A DNA stretch of 24,651 nucleotides from the NCBI GenBank assembly GCA_030682595.1, contig JAUXNZ010000251.1:1-24651 (forward strand). The letters are read 5' to 3'. Under the pieces are notes generated by a model that was not told where the DNA came from, searched no databases, and saw only the letters and a list, made by a program, of their open reading frames with translations. Shown here piece by piece: positions 23,088 through 24,651 of this stretch; the first letter of the stretch is position 1, and the number at the start of each line of letters is the position of its first letter. Position numbers and translations under genes: made by a program. Origin of the DNA: Rhodocyclaceae bacterium. GTDB lineage: Bacteria > Pseudomonadota > Gammaproteobacteria > Burkholderiales > Rhodocyclaceae.

Positions 23088-23309
23088 ATGGAATCAATCG
23101 CACTGCCCGCAGACTTCAAAGACCTCCTGAAAACCGCAAAAAAACAGGCCTCAACAGACTGGGAAAAGGACTTCACGAAGGAGCTCGCCGAGCGCCACAA
23201 AAAATGGGGCGATGGGCTCTACGTCTCGGAAAAGCAGCTGGCGATCTTGCAGAAAATCGCCGGCGGAAAAGACGAAGATGCAGATGCAGAAGAAGAGGAG
23301 GGGGCATGA
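23088..23309 (+). CDS. Small acidic-tailed protein of unknown function
   Basis: The 73-residue protein starts at ATG 23088, with GGAAAGG upstream and a GACGT-loop hairpin before it. It has a Lys/Glu-rich helical body (DFKDLLKTAKKQASTDWEKDFTKELAERHKKWGDG), then LYVSEKQLAILQKIAGG, a helical segment like those in several phage and plasmid nucleic-acid-binding proteins, and a strongly acidic tail (EDADAEEEE). No family is assigned. The stop overlaps the next start as ATGA. Confidence 0.65.
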   Translation: MESIALPADFKDLLKTAKKQASTDWEKDFTKELAERHKKWGDGLYVSEKQLAILQKIAGGKDEDADAEEEEGA

Positions 23310-23635
23310 GCCAGCCGACCGTTATGGTGGAGTACAAGGCCGCCGGCCTCTTGGATAAGGAGGGTCTCCCCGCCCGCGTGAGCGTCCCCAAGTCGGCCGT
23401 TGAGTATCGCGACCAGGGCGCTCTCCCCCCGGAGGTGGCCGCAGTATTCATTGAGGCCGCTGCCCGCGCCGGCGTGCCGGTTTTTTCCCATCCTGACGCG
23501 TACCTCGAGGACTGGCCGGCGGCATGTCAGCCCTGGCCGGTATTTGTCTGTGCAGGTAGCGATGTGATCGCCGAGTTTTATCCAGCGACTTTTGGCGCGC
23601 AGCAGGCATCAAGCGCTGGCGAGGTGGGCGCATGA
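23306..23635 (+). CDS. Unknown 109-aa protein
   Basis: ATG 23306 lies behind GAGGAGGGG and overlaps the previous stop. The product is mixed alpha/beta: VMVEYKAAGLLDKEGLPARVSVPKSAVEYRD, then PPEVAAVFIEAAARAGVPVFSHPDAYLEDW, then VFVCAGSDVIAEFYP. There is no membrane segment or signal peptide and no recognised family. It is the middle gene of a three-gene coupled cassette; a role in plasmid biology is only inferred from position. Confidence 0.6.
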   Translation: MSQPTVMVEYKAAGLLDKEGLPARVSVPKSAVEYRDQGALPPEVAAVFIEAAARAGVPVFSHPDAYLEDWPAACQPWPVFVCAGSDVIAEFYPATFGAQQASSAGEVGA

Positions 23636-23817
23636 CCACTTCACAATGCGAGACGTGCCTGGTCTTTGTTCCCGTGCCCGCCGGCATGACGCGATCCTGC
23701 CTGAAACGCGTGTCGCAGCCAGCCCCCACCCCCTGCCGGGAATACCGTGCTTACAGCTGGGGCGGGCCGGCGGTGGCTGTGGCGCCTTCGAAAGTGCCGC
23801 GGCCTGGTGGTGCGTAA
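23632..23817 (+). CDS. Small Cys-containing protein
   Basis: The 61-residue frame begins with an ATGA overlap on the previous stop, which argues that it is translated. It has QCETCLVF at the N-terminus, then Cys at about 23 and 35, a possible four-Cys metal site (C-x2-C plus two spaced Cys). The C-terminal third is Gly/Pro/Ala-rich and may be unstructured. No known family is recognised. Confidence 0.4.
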   Translation: MTTSQCETCLVFVPVPAGMTRSCLKRVSQPAPTPCREYRAYSWGGPAVAVAPSKVPRPGGA

Positions 23818-24276
23818 AGGCCGCTCCTGGGGGAGCGCATGCGCGCACCCCCGCCGCGCTCCCGCTCACGCGTCCGCTTGGCGCCCCCCTGCAAAAGCCT
23901 GATTAGCATCGCCACGGCTACGCCGTCGCGATGGGAGGCACGTCCCGCAAGCGGGCCGCGCCGTGGTGACGGCGGTTTGGGAACCTGTTCGTAGCGCCGA
24001 GCACCTTGTCTTGAATGCTCTTCCGTGCCGCCCGCCTACAAACCGCTCGCCGACGGCGGGCTTAGCCGCTCGCTGCGCTCGCTGCACGGAGTCACGCCAG
24101 GCGGCAGTCAAGCCGGCATAAACCGCTCGCAAAAGACCGCTCGCTATTTATTCCGTTTGACTGACTACCCCGCCTGTCATGCCTCCGTGCTCCAGCCCGA
24201 AACCCCGTCGGCGCCCTTCGGGGCGCGGTTCTCCGGCTATGGGGCGAGGCGGCACGGAAGAGCAAACCATCAAGAC
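23818..24276. other. Highly structured noncoding segment
   Basis: No convincing gene is seen. A perfect 17-bp inverted repeat (24017-24033 and 24248-24264, core CTCTTCCGTGCCGCC) encloses 214 bases. Inside are four copies of CCGCTCGC (24044, 24066, 24123, 24137) and a GCGCCC-TTCG-GGGCGC hairpin (24211-24226). Left of it are GGGAGCGC/GCGCTCCC (23831-23838 with 23856-23863), an imperfect 12-bp stem around 23909-23936 with CATCGC/GCGATG at its base, and CCCGC-AA-GCGGG (about 23944-23955). It precedes the DUF6573-type gene and could be a structured RNA, an origin or a long regulatory leader. Confidence 0.55.
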
Positions 24277-24289
24277 AAGGAGATACACC

Positions 24290-24651
24290 ATGGCACTACA
24301 AACCACCCAAACCACCATCACCACCAACGACGCGGGGCTCTGCCCCACACCCCGGAGACTCACAAAAGAGCAGGGGGAACCCCAAGACCTGGTAGAGCTT
24401 TTCGGCGAACCGATCCACACCTACACCCGCCAGCAAGCCCTGGACGACGGTTTCCTGATTGACGTTTCTTCCTTGGCAAGGGAAGCGGGTATCAGCTATC
24501 CGGTTGCGCTGACCCAGGGCGCATGGGCTGATTGTGTGGAGTGGTCCGAGGCTGACAGCAAGCGCCAAACTTACCAGGACCAGGGCGGCCGTTTGTGGGA
24601 CGTGCTCTGGATGCTGAAGTTAGCTGCGCGCCGTGGTGGGTCGGAGATCCG
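24290..24651 (+). CDS. DUF6573-type plasmid protein, 3' end beyond the window
   Basis: ATG 24290 follows AAGGAG at 8-13 bases. The 120 visible residues contain LVELFGEPIHTYTRQQALDDGFLIDVSSLAREAGISYPVALTQGAWADCVEW and, later, GRLWDVLWMLKLAARR, which I recognise as the DUF6573 pattern common on plasmids and ICEs. The function is unknown. The first 25 residues are Thr-rich and variable. The frame is still open at the window edge. It is the only gene visible after the structured segment. Confidence 0.75.
   Translation, partial: MALQTTQTTITTNDAGLCPTPRRLTKEQGEPQDLVELFGEPIHTYTRQQALDDGFLIDVSSLAREAGISYPVALTQGAWADCVEWSEADSKRQTYQDQGGRLWDVLWMLKLAARRGGSEI

Larger units (their letters stand above)
10335..24651. 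mobile_element. Integrated plasmid-like element (IME/ICE), right end outside the window
   Basis: The left boundary is placed at a 3' fragment of tRNA-Cys that directly abuts a tyrosine integrase. The content beyond it is plasmid-like: an excisionase-type regulator, an IncQ-like rep operon with iterons, two T4SS subunits, a TrwB-like coupling protein, a MobF relaxase and a DUF6573-type protein. No chromosomal housekeeping gene appears after 10335. The right end, and a reconstituted tRNA-Cys expected there, are not in the window. Confidence 0.85.

Noticed and set aside
23592..23906. 104-codon frame overlapping the 61-aa gene
   Set aside because: Arg/Pro/His-rich with no ribosome site; the ATGA-coupled frame at 23632 is the better choice.
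24025..24462. Plus-strand frame covering the structured segment and the DUF6573 start
   Set aside because: Low-complexity His/Arg/Pro product in another frame; the frame starting at 24290 has a ribosome site and a recognisable domain.

Overview
The window looks like the chromosome of a GC-rich betaproteobacterium (my inference from YheS, NadC, HslR, DUF3079 and LeuE-type proteins; genus not assigned). It carries the left part of an integrated mobile element that runs off the right edge.

Chromosomal part (1 to about 10170): the tail of an unrecognised gene; an ABC-F ATPase (yheS) and tRNA-Ser(GGA) on the minus strand; a minus-strand block of nadC, a DMT exporter and the NAD(P)HX repair enzyme nnr; then plus-strand genes for an M20 amidohydrolase, a DUF3079 protein, YaiI, a nucleoside 2-deoxyribosyltransferase-like protein, a small Cys-containing membrane protein, a LeuE-type exporter, a small Dtd/DUF3820 chimera, Hsp15 (hslR) and a truncated arfB. 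The arfB break is followed by a possible IS21-type transposase scrap.

Element (from about 10335 to the end): a 3' fragment of tRNA-Cys sits directly before a tyrosine integrase, which marks the likely left attachment site. Next come an AlpA/excisionase-like regulator, a strong promoter with a 16-bp operator dyad and a structured leader, and a replication operon (unknown 153-aa protein, RSF1010-like RepA helicase, RepC-like initiator). The 3' end of repC contains three 20/21-bp iterons. It is followed by GC-rich and AT-rich stretches, a DnaA-box-like site and a 12-bp inverted repeat, an IncQ-like oriV layout.

The transfer part has a TrbJ/VirB5-like and a TrbL/VirB6-like protein plus an unknown 172-aa protein. 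A 720-bp noncoding region follows: 15 short repeats phased at 10-11 bp, a cluster of tri-loop hairpins and a candidate oriT. It leads into a coupled operon of a coiled-coil protein, two ribbon-helix-helix proteins, a TrwB-like coupling protein and a TrwC-like MobF relaxase/helicase. Three tandem terminators end this operon.

Downstream are three tiny coupled genes, a roughly 470-bp highly structured noncoding segment, and the start of a DUF6573-type gene. The element therefore combines IncQ-like replication, IncW-like DNA processing and site-specific integration. Only two T4SS subunits are visible, so it may be mobilised by a helper, although missing genes could lie beyond the window. The phased repeat array, the two covarying GACGT-loop hairpins and the structured segment near 24 kb are the least explained parts.
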